Positions 1 through 9,249 are shown, counted from the stretch's first letter. The stretch is 64,000 nucleotides of DNA from Acuticoccus sp963704595 (GCA_963704595.1 OY969922.1:3410001-3474000), one strand, 5' to 3'. The notes: generated from the letters alone by a model not told the origin. Numbers and translations: made by a program.

Positions 1-25
1 CGGTGGAGAGCAAGGTCCGGATCAT
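1..25 (-). CDS. 5' end of an unidentified gene leaving the left edge
   Basis: An ATG at 25 on the minus strand is preceded, a few bases upstream, by GGGAGG (31-36), a strong Shine-Dalgarno sequence. Only eight codons (MIRTLLST) lie inside the window, so no family can be assigned. The start is inferred from the ribosome-binding site alone. The 117 bases between this start and the end of the MarC gene hold no other convincing gene. Confidence 0.4.
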
Positions 26-142
26 TCGTTCCTCCCGAATGGACAGATGCGATCTGACGCCGCATGGACCCTCAGGGTAAACGGATGGCCGCCCTTCCCA
101 ACAACGCCGGATTGCGTTGCGTCTGATTTTTGCCGCCCTCGG

Positions 143-775
143 TCAGCCGGCAAGCCCCGGCAGGAGCGCCTTCAGGCTGTCCACCATCATCTCCATGGCA
201 ATGGCCGCGAGGATCATCCCCATCAGGCGGCTCATGATGGCGACCGCCGTCACCCCCAGCACCCGCGACAGGAACGGCGCCGCGAAGAAGGCGATGGCGA
301 GGAGCACGATCGCCCCGCCGACGGCCGCGGCATAGGCGATGTCGCCGGCGGCGCTCTCGGCCTGTGCGCGGAAGATGATCATCGTCGAGATCGTGCCGGG
401 GCCGAGGAGGATCGGCACCGTCAGCGGGTAGATCGCGGGGTTGTCCTTCGGCGTCTCCGCCCGTTCCTTCGCGGACCCGTGGTGAGCCTGGCTCTTCTCG
501 CCCGACACCATGTTGAGCGCGATGAGGAGGATGAGGAAGCCGCCCGCGAGGCGGAAGTCCTGGATCCCGAGGCCGAACACCCGCAGAAGCGCGTTGCCGC
601 CGACCGCGACGATGACGGAGCCGATCACGAGGGCGACGATCACGGTCGCGGCGATCCTGCGCTGCTCGGCGACAGGACGGCCCGCGGTCAGCGACAGGAA
701 CACCGGAAGGTTCGCGATCGGGCTCATGATCGCGAACAGCGCCGCGAAGAGCTTCAGGAAGAGTTCGTGGTCCAC
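143..775 (-). CDS. MarC-family (UPF0056) integral membrane protein
   Basis: This is a 210-residue inner-membrane protein of the MarC/UPF0056 family, whose transport role remains undefined. Features seen are the N-terminal membrane segment with FAIMSPIANLPVF, several further hydrophobic helices, a hydrophilic loop near the middle (SQAHHGSAKER) and the family block LTVPILLGPGTISTMI. The GTG at 775 is chosen as start because AGGGAGG lies just upstream of it and it gives the short N-terminus usual for the family. An in-frame ATG at 796 would place that ribosome-binding site inside the gene. The gene follows the acetyltransferase by 29 bases on the same strand, so the two may be co-transcribed. 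Confidence 0.85.
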   Translation of the reverse strand: MDHELFLKLFAALFAIMSPIANLPVFLSLTAGRPVAEQRRIAATVIVALVIGSVIVAVGGNALLRVFGLGIQDFRLAGGFLILLIALNMVSGEKSQAHHGSAKERAETPKDNPAIYPLTVPILLGPGTISTMIIFRAQAESAAGDIAYAAAVGGAIVLLAIAFFAAPFLSRVLGVTAVAIMSRLMGMILAAIAMEMMVDSLKALLPGLAG

Positions 776-804
776 CGGGGCCTCCCTCAGGCTCATTTCA
801 TGGC

Positions 805-1398
805 TCACCGTGGGGCGGCGAGCTGCCAGTCGAGGTTTGCTTTCACGGCCGGCCACTCCGTTGCAATCACCGAATAGACGACCGTGTCGCGGATGATGCC
901 ATTGGGGCCGATGCTGTGGTTTCGCAGCGTCCCGTCGAACTGGGCGCCGAGCCGTTCGATGGCGCGGCGGCTCTGCCGGTTGAGCCGGTGGGTGCGGAAT
1001 TCCACGGCGATGCAGTCGAGCGCCTCGAAGGCATGGCCGAGGAGAAGCCGCCTGGCCTCGGTGTTGAGCGCCGAGCGCTGGACCCGCTTCGCGTACCAGG
1101 TCGAGCCGATCTCCACGCGCCGGTTGGCGGCGTCGATGTTCATGTAGGTGGTCATGCCGACCGGAGTGCCCTCCGCGTCGAGCACGGTGAAGGGCAGCAT
1201 CGAGCCTTTTTCGCGAAGGCCGAGGCGGCGGTCGATTTCGGCCGTCATCCCCTCCGGCGAGGGTACCGGGGTGTACCAGAGGCGCCAGAGCTCACCGTCG
1301 TCGCTCGCGGCACACAGCGCGTCGTGGTGGGCATGGTCAAGCGGAACCAGGCGGACGGCGGTGCCGTCCAGGGAAACTGTGGGCGGCCAGGGTGTCAT
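805..1398 (-). CDS. GNAT family N-acetyltransferase (RimJ/RimL-like)
   Basis: This 197-residue protein has the layout of RimJ/RimL-type GNAT acetyltransferases, which move an acetyl group from acetyl-CoA to an amine. Visible blocks are an N-terminal strand region (LDGTAVRLVPL), a central beta-strand pair (LPFTVLD, PVGMTTYMN), the region before the CoA pyrophosphate loop (IGSTWY, then RSALNTEARRLLL) and the RLNRQSRRAIERLGAQF segment typical of the C-terminal half. The substrate cannot be told from sequence. ATG 1398 is preferred over 1467 because the domain starts a few residues after it and the extra 23 residues are Ala/Arg-rich with no family match. Confidence 0.85.
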   Translation of the reverse strand: MTPWPPTVSLDGTAVRLVPLDHAHHDALCAASDDGELWRLWYTPVPSPEGMTAEIDRRLGLREKGSMLPFTVLDAEGTPVGMTTYMNIDAANRRVEIGSTWYAKRVQRSALNTEARRLLLGHAFEALDCIAVEFRTHRLNRQSRRAIERLGAQFDGTLRNHSIGPNGIIRDTVVYSVIATEWPAVKANLDWQLAAPR

Positions 1399-1473
1399 CG
1401 CGTCCTCGTCACGGTGTCGCGCCGCGGGGCGCGCGGCGACAATGCCGCCCGCCGCCGCGCGCTTCAACCCGCG

Positions 1474-3063
1474 TCAGCGCAGCGCTGCGAGGACCTGCGC
1501 GGTGGTGGTGACCGCCGCCACGTTCTGCATCGCGTACTCGATGCTGGCGCGGTGCCAGTCGGCGTTCATGGTGGAGCACGCGTCCTCGGGGATCACCATG
1601 AGGTAGCCCTTGTCGGCACCGGTCCGGGCCGTGTGCTCGATGCTCATGTTGGTCCAGGCGCCGGACTCGATGATGATGTCGCGGCCCTCCGCCTTCAGCA
1701 CCGTCTCGAGGCTTGAGCCTTCCCACGCGCTCATGCGCATCTTCTTCACCACGAAGTCGCCGGGCTTCGCCTCCAGCCCTGCGACCGGGGCGCCGCCCCA
1801 GGTGCCTTCGACGAGCGCGCCGGAGGCCTTGGTGTTCTCGAACAGCGGCGAGTTCAGCGTGAGGCCGGGGGCGCCGGGCTGAAGCAGGAACCAGACGTGG
1901 ATCACCGGGATGCCGAGTTCGCGGCACCGCGGCGGCGAGCGCCGCGGCGTTGGCGATCGCATTCTGCTCGCGGCAGTGCTGCGGCGCGCCGGACTCGGCG
2001 AAGGCACCGCCGTCCATCACCACGTCGTTCTGCATGTCCTGGATGATGAGGGCACAGCGCGATGGGTCCAGCGACAGGCCCTCGCCGAAGCGGCGGCCGG
2101 CTCGGAGCGGGACGCGGCCGCCTTCGGTGCCGAGGCTGCCGGACGCTGCCCGGCGTCGGCCCGCATGAAAGGCTCGCTCCGGGGGCCGACCTTGGTGTCG
2201 ACCGCGTAGAGCGAGGTGGAGGCGCAGACGAAGAGGGTGCGCCAGTCCTTGCCGCCCCAGTGGAGGTTGGCGGCAAGCTCGGGGATCGCGACCTTGCCGA
2301 TCAGCGACCCGTCCGGCGCATAGACCCAGAGGCCGCCGGGCGCCGTGACCCAGACGTTGCCCTGCTGGTCGCACTTCATCCCGTCGGGCACGCCGGCCTT
2401 CAGCGTGTCCTTGATGCCGGAGGCGAAGATCCGGCCGCCGGAGAGCGAACCGTTCGCCGCGACGTCGAACACGCGGATGTTCGCCTGCTCGGTGTCGTTG
2501 ATGTACATACGCTTCTCGTCCGGCGAGAAGCAGAGGCCGTTGGGCATGGTGAACTGGTAGCGGTCCACCACCAGCTTCGGCTCGCCGCCCTCGGGGCCAA
2601 GGCGGTAGACGCCCTGGAAGCCGAGCTCGCGCGGCCGCTCCACGCCGAACACCGGCATTCGCCCGTACCAGGGGTCGGAGAAGTAGATCGACCCGTCGGA
2701 TCGCACGCAGACATCGTTGGGCGAGTTGAGCTCGCGACCCTCGAAGTGGGTGGCCAGCACCTCGCGCGTGCCGTCCGGCTTGATGCGGACCAGCGCGGAG
2801 GTGGCGTGCTCGCAGACGATGAGGTTGAGGTCGCGGTCGTAGGTGAGGCCGTTGCCCATGTGGGACGGCTTCTGGACCTCGCGGACCCCTGCCCCGTCCC
2901 AACGGCGGCGGACGTCGCCCGGCATGTCGGAAAAGAGGAGATACTGGTCCACCGGGTGCCAGATCGGCCCCTCGGTGAAGGTGAAGCCGGAGCCGAGCTG
3001 GCGCACCGGGGCGTGCTCGTCGACGAGCTGGCGGAAGGCGGGGCGGACCGCTTCGTGCGCCAT
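1474..3063 (-). pseudogene. Frameshifted fusion: SMP-30/gluconolactonase domain plus isochorismatase-like hydrolase domain
   Basis: Residues 1 to about 300 form a six-bladed SMP-30/gluconolactonase/LRE propeller: TEGPIW with the metal-ligand Glu near residue 31, NSPNDVCV near 120, then GNVWVTAPGG. After an Ala/Pro-rich linker the reading frame slips near 2085-2110 and continues with DPSRCALIIQDMQND, the start of an isochorismatase-like domain. It slips back near 1921-1930 (an extra G before TGC CGC GAA CTC) and returns to the original frame for RELGIPVIHVWFLLQPG through the end. Opposite-sign indels that restore the first frame argue for one fused protein of about 530 residues, not two genes. 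Where relatives have the Cys nucleophile (TN-V-C), this protein has TNMS. The lactonase-like gene lies 4 bases upstream, so they probably form one operon. The lesions may be sequencing errors. Confidence 0.75.
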
Positions 3064-3067
3064 CGCC

Positions 3068-3916
3068 CTACACCGGGAACCAGTTGCGCCGCGGAACCGA
3101 CTGCGTGACCGGCCCCGGCACCGCCATGTCCATCCGCCCGACCACCTGCGCGCCCTCGATCTTGGCGGGCTTGTCGTGGATCGGCAGCAGGAATTTCGAC
3201 GAGTTGAGGAGTTTCTTGATCGCCGCCTTCTCCTGCCGCTTGGTGCAGGAGTGGTTGCCGGTGACGCGCGGCTCGTGGTCGTTCACCTCGTTGAGCGGCT
3301 TCACGATCTGGTCGTTGAAGTCGTAGATAACGTCGCCGCAGATGGTCGCCCTGCCCTCGGCGGTCTCGACGTGGACGTTCATCGAGCCCTCGGTGTGGGC
3401 GCCGGCCCAGTCGAGCGTGACGCCGGGAATCAGTTCCACCTCGCCGGTGATCTCGGTGTCCTCGAAGCGCAGCGCGCCGGGGTGGTGCAGCCGCTCCACC
3501 AGATGCTGGATGTCGGGCTTGGGGTACTGCGGGTGCATCAGGCCCGACACCGAGTGCTCCATCTCGCGCCGGTTGAGCACCACGGTGGTGTTCATCGGGA
3601 AGTGGTCGTCCTTGCCCGCGTGGTCGATGTGGAGGTGGGTGTGGCAGACGTAGCGGACGTCGCCGACCTTCACGCCGTGGCGGGCGAGCTGGTTCTCGAT
3701 CATGTTTTCGTGGAACTGGAGGCCGCGCATCCCCAGCGTTTCCATGATGGCGTTGTCGCGGTAGCCGGTGTCGACGACGACGGGGTACTGGCCGCCGAGG
3801 ATCAGGAAGCCATAGACGGGGACGCGGCGGGTCCGGCCGCAGTCACGCCCGAGGACGAGGAACGATGATTCCAGCTCGATGTCGCCATAGTCGAGCAGCT
3901 TGATTTCAAGTGCCAT
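3068..3916 (-). CDS. Metallo-beta-lactamase fold hydrolase, N-acyl-homoserine-lactonase-like
   Basis: This 282-residue protein belongs to the metallo-beta-lactamase fold. It carries the dinuclear zinc motif THLHIDHAGK near residue 115, a further His in GAHTEGS, the bridging Asp in CGDVIYD and a last His in LPIHDKP. Length and motif spacing resemble the AttM/AiiA group of N-acyl-homoserine lactonases, which open lactone rings in the cytoplasm. Substrate is inferred only, and other small lactones or esters are possible. It is the first gene of a probable operon with the SMP-30/isochorismatase fusion, which also contains a lactonase-type domain, so the pair may act on the same lactone or amide compound. 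No LuxI/LuxR genes are nearby. Confidence 0.85.
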   Translation of the reverse strand: MALEIKLLDYGDIELESSFLVLGRDCGRTRRVPVYGFLILGGQYPVVVDTGYRDNAIMETLGMRGLQFHENMIENQLARHGVKVGDVRYVCHTHLHIDHAGKDDHFPMNTTVVLNRREMEHSVSGLMHPQYPKPDIQHLVERLHHPGALRFEDTEITGEVELIPGVTLDWAGAHTEGSMNVHVETAEGRATICGDVIYDFNDQIVKPLNEVNDHEPRVTGNHSCTKRQEKAAIKKLLNSSKFLLPIHDKPAKIEGAQVVGRMDMAVPGPVTQSVPRRNWFPV

Positions 3917-4092
3917 GCTTCCCTCGTCGCTCCCTGCCGAAGTCTCGCGCCCCGTCCTGATGTTTTAGACGGGCAATCGGCGATGGATGACCGGCCCAAT
4001 CCAAAAATGAGACGATGCGGTATCTCCCGGGCCGACCGCCGCCGCCGCTCCGAGACTGTCAGGCGGCACGCCGGACCGTGCGCCAGACGCAG

Positions 4093-4115
4093 AAACGCCG
4101 CCCCGGAGGGCGGCG
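4093..4115 (-). terminator. Intrinsic terminator after the RND pump gene
   Basis: Read on the minus strand, CGCCGCCC-tccg-GGGCGGCG forms an 8-bp perfect stem with a 4-base loop (4096-4115), followed by TTTCT. It lies about 35 bases beyond the stop of the efflux pump gene and suits a Rho-independent terminator. The rest of 3917-4148 shows no gene. Confidence 0.65.
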
Positions 4116-4148
4116 CTTGCATGGCCGGAAGGTGGCTGTGTCGGCGTG

Positions 4149-7100
4149 CTATTCGGCCGGCGCGGGGTGCGGCTCGCGCGGGCCGGAGCCGGGCGCGCCG
4201 GGGTGGACGCCGCCCTTCTCCGGGTTGTTGCGGTTGCGGCTCACGGTATCGCCGAGCCACTGGAACATCACGTAGAGGCCGGGGATGAAGATGATGCCGA
4301 TCACGGTCGCCGCGATCATCCCGCCCATCACCGTGAGGCCGAGGACGACGCGCGAGACCGCGCCGGCGCCGGTCGCCGTCACCAGCGGGACGACGCCGAG
4401 GATGAACGCGAACGCCGTCATCAGCACGGCGCGGAACCGCATCTCGGCCGCCTGCCGCGCCGCCTCGACGCGGGTGTGGTTCGCCTCCCGCGCCTCCTTG
4501 GCGAACTCCACGATCAGGATGGCGTTCTTCGCCGCAAGACCGACGAGAAGCACGAGGCCGATCTGGACATAGACGTTGTTGGCGATGCCGAAGTAGGTCA
4601 CCGTCCCGATCGCGCCCAGCGCCGCGACCGTGATCGAGGTCAGCACCGCGAACGGGTTCATCCAGCTTTCGTAGAGGCCGACGAGGAAGAGGTAGCCGAA
4701 CAGGACCGACAGGCCGAGAAGGATGCCGAGCGTGTTGCCCTGCCCCTGCGACTGGTAGGACATGCCCGTCCACGAGTAGCTGTAGCCGGCAGGCAGGACC
4801 TTGTTGGAGATCTCCTCCATCGCCTGCATCGCCTGCCCGTCCGAGTAGCCGGGCGCGGCGCTGCCGTTCACGGCAGCGGTGATGAACTGGTTGTAGCGGT
4901 AGGAGAGGTTCGGCCCCAGCACGAAGCGCGGCCGCACCAGCGTCGACACCGGCACCATGTTCCCGTCCGTCGAGCGGACGTAGATCTGGTTGAGGGCGTC
5001 GACGGTCTGCCGGTAGGGCGCGTCGGCCTGGACGTTCACCTGGAAGACACGGCCCAGATACGTGAAGTCGTTGACGTACTGCGAGCCGAGCTGCGCCTGG
5101 AGCGTGCCGTAGAGGTTCGAGATCGGCACGTTGAGGCTCTCGGCCTTCTCGCGGTCGATGTCGAGGTAGATCTGCGGCACGTCCGCCGAGTAGCTGGAGT
5201 AGGCGCGGGCGATCCGGGGGTCGGCGTTGGCCTCGACCAGCAGCGAGCGCAGCGTCTGGTCCATGTCCTGCGGCGTCTGCCCTGTAAGGCCCTGGAGCTG
5301 GTAGGCGAAGCCTGCGGCCGAACCGAGGCCGGGGATCGGCGGCGGCGGGAACGGGAAGATGTTGGCTTCCGGGATCGCGCCGAACTTTTCGGACAGCGAC
5401 GCATAGATCGCCTTCAACTGCAGTTCGGGCGTGTCGCGCTCGTCCCACGGGTCGAGCACGATGACGGCAAGGCCCGAGCCCGAATCCGGCGCGCCGGTGA
5501 GAAGGCTGTAGCCCGCGACTGTCAGCGCATTGGCAACGCCGGGCTGGGCCCGCGCGATGTCCGTCACCTGCTTCATCACCGCCTCGGACCGGGGCAGCGA
5601 GGAGGCGGAGGGGAGCGAGACGTCGACGAAGAGGACGCCCTGATCCTCGTTGGGAATGAAGGCCGTGGGCAGCTTGCCGAGGAGGTAGCCCGAGGCGAGG
5701 CCGGCGGCGACCACCGCGATGCCTGCAATCAGCGAGCGCCGCGCGATGAAGCCGACGATGCCGACATAGCCGCCGCGGGTCTTGTCGAGCACCTTGTCGA
5801 ACAGCGCGAGCGGCAGGATCTTCTTCGTGTTGGGCTGCAGCACCAGCGCGCAGATCGCGGGCGACAGCGTCAGCGCGTTGATCGCGGAGAGGAGCACCGA
5901 GGCGCAGATGGTGACCGCGAACTGGCGGAAGAGCTCGCCGGTGATGCCGGGGAAGAAGGCGACCGGACCGAACAGGGCGAACAGCACCAGCGTGGTGGAG
6001 ATGATCGGCCCCTGCACCTGGCGCATCGCCTCCAGCGTGGCGGCGCGGCGGTCGAGCCCCTCCTCCTCCATGATGCGGGTGACGTTCTCCACCACCACGA
6101 TCGCGTCGTCGACGACGATGCCGATGGCGAGCACCACCGCGAAGAGGCTGATGGTGTTGGCCGAGAATCCGAGCGCGGCAAGAATGATGAAGACGCCGAT
6201 CAGCGAGACCGGGATGGTCGCCGCCGGGATGATGATGGCTCTGAGGTTGCCGAGGAAGACGTAGGTGACGAGCATCACGATCACGGCCGTGATGGCGAGC
6301 GTCACCTTGATCTCCTCGATGGAGGCGGCGACGAACAGCGTCGAGTCGTAGACGACCTCGTACTTCATCCCCTCGGGGAAGCGGGTCGCGATGCTCTCGA
6401 GCTGGGTCTTGATCGCGTCCATGACCGCGAGCGCGTTGGCGCCCGGCGCCTGGTAGAGCGCGATGGTGGCGGCAGGCTGATTGTTCAGCGTGGAATTGGC
6501 CGAATAGGTCTGCGCGCCGAGTTCGATCCGCGCGACGTCGCGCAGGCGCACGATGGCGCCGTCGGCGCCGGTGGCGACGATGATGTCGCCGAATGCCTCG
6601 GGCCGGTCGAACTGGCCCTGGCCGGTGATCGTGTACTGGACCTGCTGCGAGTCGGTGATCGGCGGGCCGCCGATGGTGCCGAGCGAGGCCTGGATGTTCT
6701 GCGCCTTGATGGCGTCGACGATGTCCGAGCTCGACAGGCTGAGGGAGGCAAGCTTGATCGGGTCGAGCCAGATGCGCATCGAATAGTCGAGCGCGCCGAG
6801 GAGCGTTGCGTTGCCGACGCCTTCCACGCGCGACAGCGGATCGCGTACGTTGATGGTGGTGTAGTTCGACAGGTAGATCGGGTCGAACGTCCCGTCCGGC
6901 GAGAAGACGTTGACGACGCCGAGCATGTTGGTCGACTGCGCCTGCGTCGTCACGCCGAGATTCTGGACGATCTGCGGCAGCTGCGCGAGGGCCGTGGACA
7001 CGCGGTTCTGCGTGTTGACCTGCGCGATGTCGGGATCGGTGCCGATGTCGAAGGTGACGCTGAGCGTGTAGGTGCCCGCCGACGAGGAGGTCGACGACAT

Positions 7101-7334
7101 GTACGTCATGTTCTCGACGCCGTTGACCTGCTCCTCGATCGGGCCGCCGACGGTGGTCGCGATCGTCTCGGAATCGGCGCCGGGGTACATGGCGGTGACC
7201 TGGACCACCGGCGGCGTGATGTTGGGATACTGGGAGACCGGCAGCGAGTAGAGCGACAGTGCGCCCGCGATGGTCAGGACAAGCGAAATGACGATCGCGA
7301 GACGCGGCCGCTCGACGAAAACCTTCGAGATCAT
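4149..7334 (-). CDS. RND efflux pump inner-membrane subunit (AcrB/MexB, HAE-1 type)
   Basis: This 1061-residue protein has the full length and order of an HAE-1 resistance-nodulation-division pump: N-terminal helix MISKVFVERP, periplasmic porter domains, TM4 with the proton-relay pair in GIVVDDAIVVVEN (near residue 405), a second porter half, and TM10 with the relay Lys in GLAAKNAILIVEFAKE. The trimer would use the proton gradient to export drugs, detergents or metabolites from the periplasm and inner leaflet. It overlaps the adaptor gene by four bases (ATGA), showing translational coupling. No outer-membrane channel gene is beside it, so it probably recruits a TolC-like protein encoded elsewhere. 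The exported substrate cannot be predicted. Confidence 0.96.
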   Translation of the reverse strand: MISKVFVERPRLAIVISLVLTIAGALSLYSLPVSQYPNITPPVVQVTAMYPGADSETIATTVGGPIEEQVNGVENMTYMSSTSSSAGTYTLSVTFDIGTDPDIAQVNTQNRVSTALAQLPQIVQNLGVTTQAQSTNMLGVVNVFSPDGTFDPIYLSNYTTINVRDPLSRVEGVGNATLLGALDYSMRIWLDPIKLASLSLSSSDIVDAIKAQNIQASLGTIGGPPITDSQQVQYTITGQGQFDRPEAFGDIIVATGADGAIVRLRDVARIELGAQTYSANSTLNNQPAATIALYQAPGANALAVMDAIKTQLESIATRFPEGMKYEVVYDSTLFVAASIEEIKVTLAITAVIVMLVTYVFLGNLRAIIIPAATIPVSLIGVFIILAALGFSANTISLFAVVLAIGIVVDDAIVVVENVTRIMEEEGLDRRAATLEAMRQVQGPIISTTLVLFALFGPVAFFPGITGELFRQFAVTICASVLLSAINALTLSPAICALVLQPNTKKILPLALFDKVLDKTRGGYVGIVGFIARRSLIAGIAVVAAGLASGYLLGKLPTAFIPNEDQGVLFVDVSLPSASSLPRSEAVMKQVTDIARAQPGVANALTVAGYSLLTGAPDSGSGLAVIVLDPWDERDTPELQLKAIYASLSEKFGAIPEANIFPFPPPPIPGLGSAAGFAYQLQGLTGQTPQDMDQTLRSLLVEANADPRIARAYSSYSADVPQIYLDIDREKAESLNVPISNLYGTLQAQLGSQYVNDFTYLGRVFQVNVQADAPYRQTVDALNQIYVRSTDGNMVPVSTLVRPRFVLGPNLSYRYNQFITAAVNGSAAPGYSDGQAMQAMEEISNKVLPAGYSYSWTGMSYQSQGQGNTLGILLGLSVLFGYLFLVGLYESWMNPFAVLTSITVAALGAIGTVTYFGIANNVYVQIGLVLLVGLAAKNAILIVEFAKEAREANHTRVEAARQAAEMRFRAVLMTAFAFILGVVPLVTATGAGAVSRVVLGLTVMGGMIAATVIGIIFIPGLYVMFQWLGDTVSRNRNNPEKGGVHPGAPGSGPREPHPAPAE

Positions 7335-8593
7335 TTGGTGGTGCTAGCCGTGTTCGAGGACGCGACCGTGGTGGTGCCCGTCGCCGCGGACGCCGAGGTG
7401 GACGGCATCGGCTGCGGTGCGACTGTGATCCCGGCGCGCACCTTCTGGAGGCCCTGGACGATCACCGTCTCCCCGGCCGTCAGGCCCTTGGTGACGGGAA
7501 AGCCGTTCTCGAACTGCTGGCCGGTCTCGATCCGGCGGGTTTCCGCCTGGTTCTTGTCGTTCACGACGAAGACGTAGCGGCCGTCCTTGTCCTGCAGAAC
7601 CGCCGAGGCCGGAACCACGGGAAGCTTCGTCCCCTGGGTTTCCTTCACGCCGACCGAGACGAACGAGCCCGGGAGGAGCATTCCCTTCGGGTTGGGGAAG
7701 TCCGCGTAGACGACCAGCGAGCCGGTGGTGGCGCTGATCTGGTTGCTGGCGAACGCGATCTTGCCGGCCTCGCCGTATCTGGTGCCGTTGGAGAGGGTGA
7801 GCTCGGGGGTGAAGAGGTCCGTGCTGCCCGCGGTGTCGGCCGAGCCGCCGGATTTTTCCGACAGCGTGGTGTAGAGCGTCTCTGGGATCGAGAACGCCAC
7901 GCGGATCGGGTCGAGCTGGACGATGGTGGCGATCGTGCCGGTCTGCGCGGAGACGAGGTTGCCCTCGGTGACCGCGGTCGGACCGATCTGGCCGGATATC
8001 GGCGCCATTACGTCGGTGTAGGAAAGGTTCAGCTGCGCGGTCTGGATCTGCGCGTTGGCCTGCGCGACGGCAGCCTGTGCCTGCTGGAGCTGCGCGGCGG
8101 CAACGTCGGCGCTGGCCTGTGCATCGTCGGCTTTGGCCTGGCTGACGTCACCCTTCTTCAGCAGCGTCAGCTGGCGTTCCAGCACGAAGTCGGCATTCTT
8201 GACCTGCGCCTCGGCGGCTGCAACCTGCGCTTGCGCCGCAGCGAGCTGGCCCTGCGCCGCTGCGAGGGCGGCCTGGTACTGCGCCTTCTCGATGCCGACC
8301 ATCAGGTCGCCGGCCTTCACCATCTTTCCCTGCTCGAAATTAAGCTTTTCGAGAAAACCCTCGACACGGGCGACAAGATCGACGGACTGGATCGCAATGA
8401 TCCGGCCGACGAATGTGCCTGTTTGCGAAACGGTCTCTTCCTGGACGGCGGAGACGAGGACTGCGGGCGGGGCCGCATTGTCCTGCGCGATGGCGGCGAC
8501 GGGGGCGCTGATGGCGAGGCCCGCTGCAAAGAGGCAGGCAGCGCGCCATCTCTTTGAGCCCCGGTCGGTCGCAGGGTTCGGAGAATTTGTCAT
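7331..8593 (-). CDS. RND efflux periplasmic adaptor (AcrA/MexA family)
   Basis: This 420-residue adaptor carries an N-terminal export signal (hydrophobic ACLFAAGLAISAPVAA ending in AIAQ), a lipoyl-like half-motif (VGRIIAIQSVDLVARVEGFL), a long Ala/Gln-rich coiled-coil hairpin of about residues 100-180, the second lipoyl half (APISGQIGPTAVTEGNLV), a beta-barrel and a membrane-proximal domain. It links the RND pump to an outer-membrane channel. No lipobox Cys follows the signal, so it is probably soluble. ATG 8593 is chosen because everything upstream in frame lacks family character. No TetR-type regulator accompanies the pair. The 248-base region upstream holds only the neighbouring terminator and presumed promoter DNA. 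Confidence 0.93.
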   Translation of the reverse strand: MTNSPNPATDRGSKRWRAACLFAAGLAISAPVAAIAQDNAAPPAVLVSAVQEETVSQTGTFVGRIIAIQSVDLVARVEGFLEKLNFEQGKMVKAGDLMVGIEKAQYQAALAAAQGQLAAAQAQVAAAEAQVKNADFVLERQLTLLKKGDVSQAKADDAQASADVAAAQLQQAQAAVAQANAQIQTAQLNLSYTDVMAPISGQIGPTAVTEGNLVSAQTGTIATIVQLDPIRVAFSIPETLYTTLSEKSGGSADTAGSTDLFTPELTLSNGTRYGEAGKIAFASNQISATTGSLVVYADFPNPKGMLLPGSFVSVGVKETQGTKLPVVPASAVLQDKDGRYVFVVNDKNQAETRRIETGQQFENGFPVTKGLTAGETVIVQGLQKVRAGITVAPQPMPSTSASAATGTTTVASSNTASTTK

Positions 8594-8801
8594 CTGGCGG
8601 CTCTGTCGATCACGAGTGGCGGACAAGCGCCCGACAGGTGCCGCAGTGATGGCGCATGTTGGGCGGAACTCACCGCACAGTGACTTGGCCGCCTTCGGTT
8701 GGCAAGCCGACAGGACCGACAAGTTCGGCCGATCCCGTCTGAACCGATCACAATCTTGCGTGGCGAAAGGGCCCGCGCAAGCGAGCCCCCAGCTAGCCAC
8801 G

Positions 8802-8833
8802 AAAAAGCCCGGGCCGATCAGTCGGCCCGGGCT
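8802..8833 (-). terminator. Strong intrinsic terminator of the small secreted protein gene
   Basis: A perfect 12-bp stem (8806-8817 with 8822-8833, loop TCAG) is followed on the minus strand by five T residues and C. It sits nine bases past the stop codon at 8842 and is the best Rho-independent terminator in the window. Confidence 0.9.
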
Positions 8834-8841
8834 CCGGAAGC

Positions 8842-9249
8842 TTAGTTGATGCGGATGGTGATCCCGTCGGAAGTCCGAGGCAGCGGGCGCACCAGCGGCG
8901 CCTCGGCGCGGGCATCGCGGGTGTCGCGGCGGAAGTCCTTGCGCGCGTCCTTCACGTCGGCGCGGTAGTCCTGCCGGGCGTCCCGCATGGCGTCGCGGTC
9001 GCCGGTCTGGCGCGCCTCGCGCATGTCGCGGCCGCGTTCGCGCTTGGCGTCGCGGATCTCGTCGGCACGCTCCTGCTTTGCGTCGTTGATCTCGTGGCGG
9101 GTGGCCGCGTTGGCGGTCGGCACCGGGCGGACCTGCTTGCTCGTCACCGTGCCGAGGTTGATCTCGAGCTGAGCGGCTGCGGGGGTCGCCGCCGCGAGGC
9201 CGAGGGCGAGGGCGGAAACCGACATGAATGCAATCGAATGCTTGAACAT
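8842..9249 (-). CDS. Small secreted protein with Asp-Ala-(Lys/Arg) repeats, unknown function
   Basis: I do not recognise a named family. The 135-residue product begins with a clear Sec signal (MFKHSIAFMSVSALALGLAAATPAAA, cut likely after AAA or AQ), followed by a short neutral stretch. A strongly charged middle has recurring DAK/DAR units (NDAKQERADEIRDAKRER, MRDARQDYRADVKDARKDF) that should form a helix. The tail is LPRTSDGITIRIN. The charged region suggests a periplasmic or envelope-associated role. The gene is monocistronic: it has its own terminator and an EcfG-like promoter 74 bases upstream, which points to induction under general stress. Function is not inferred further. Confidence 0.75.
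   Translation of the reverse strand: MFKHSIAFMSVSALALGLAAATPAAAQLEINLGTVTSKQVRPVPTANAATRHEINDAKQERADEIRDAKRERGRDMREARQTGDRDAMRDARQDYRADVKDARKDFRRDTRDARAEAPLVRPLPRTSDGITIRIN

Noticed and set aside
2017..3063. SMP-30 protein ending at 2017 as an independent gene
   Set aside because: Its last 45 residues are a frameshifted translation of the isochorismatase start; the fusion model with compensating indels explains the sequence better.
4146..7577. A 1143-codon open frame on the plus strand, antisense to the RND pump
   Set aside because: Its translation is Arg/Asp/Glu/His-rich and lacks any domain; the minus strand carries a perfect RND pump. GC-rich DNA often keeps such shadow frames open.
8594..8841. 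GGAAC around 8665 as another EcfG promoter
   Set aside because: The downstream TT falls at spacing 15, outside the accepted range, and the orientation points away from the nearest genes.
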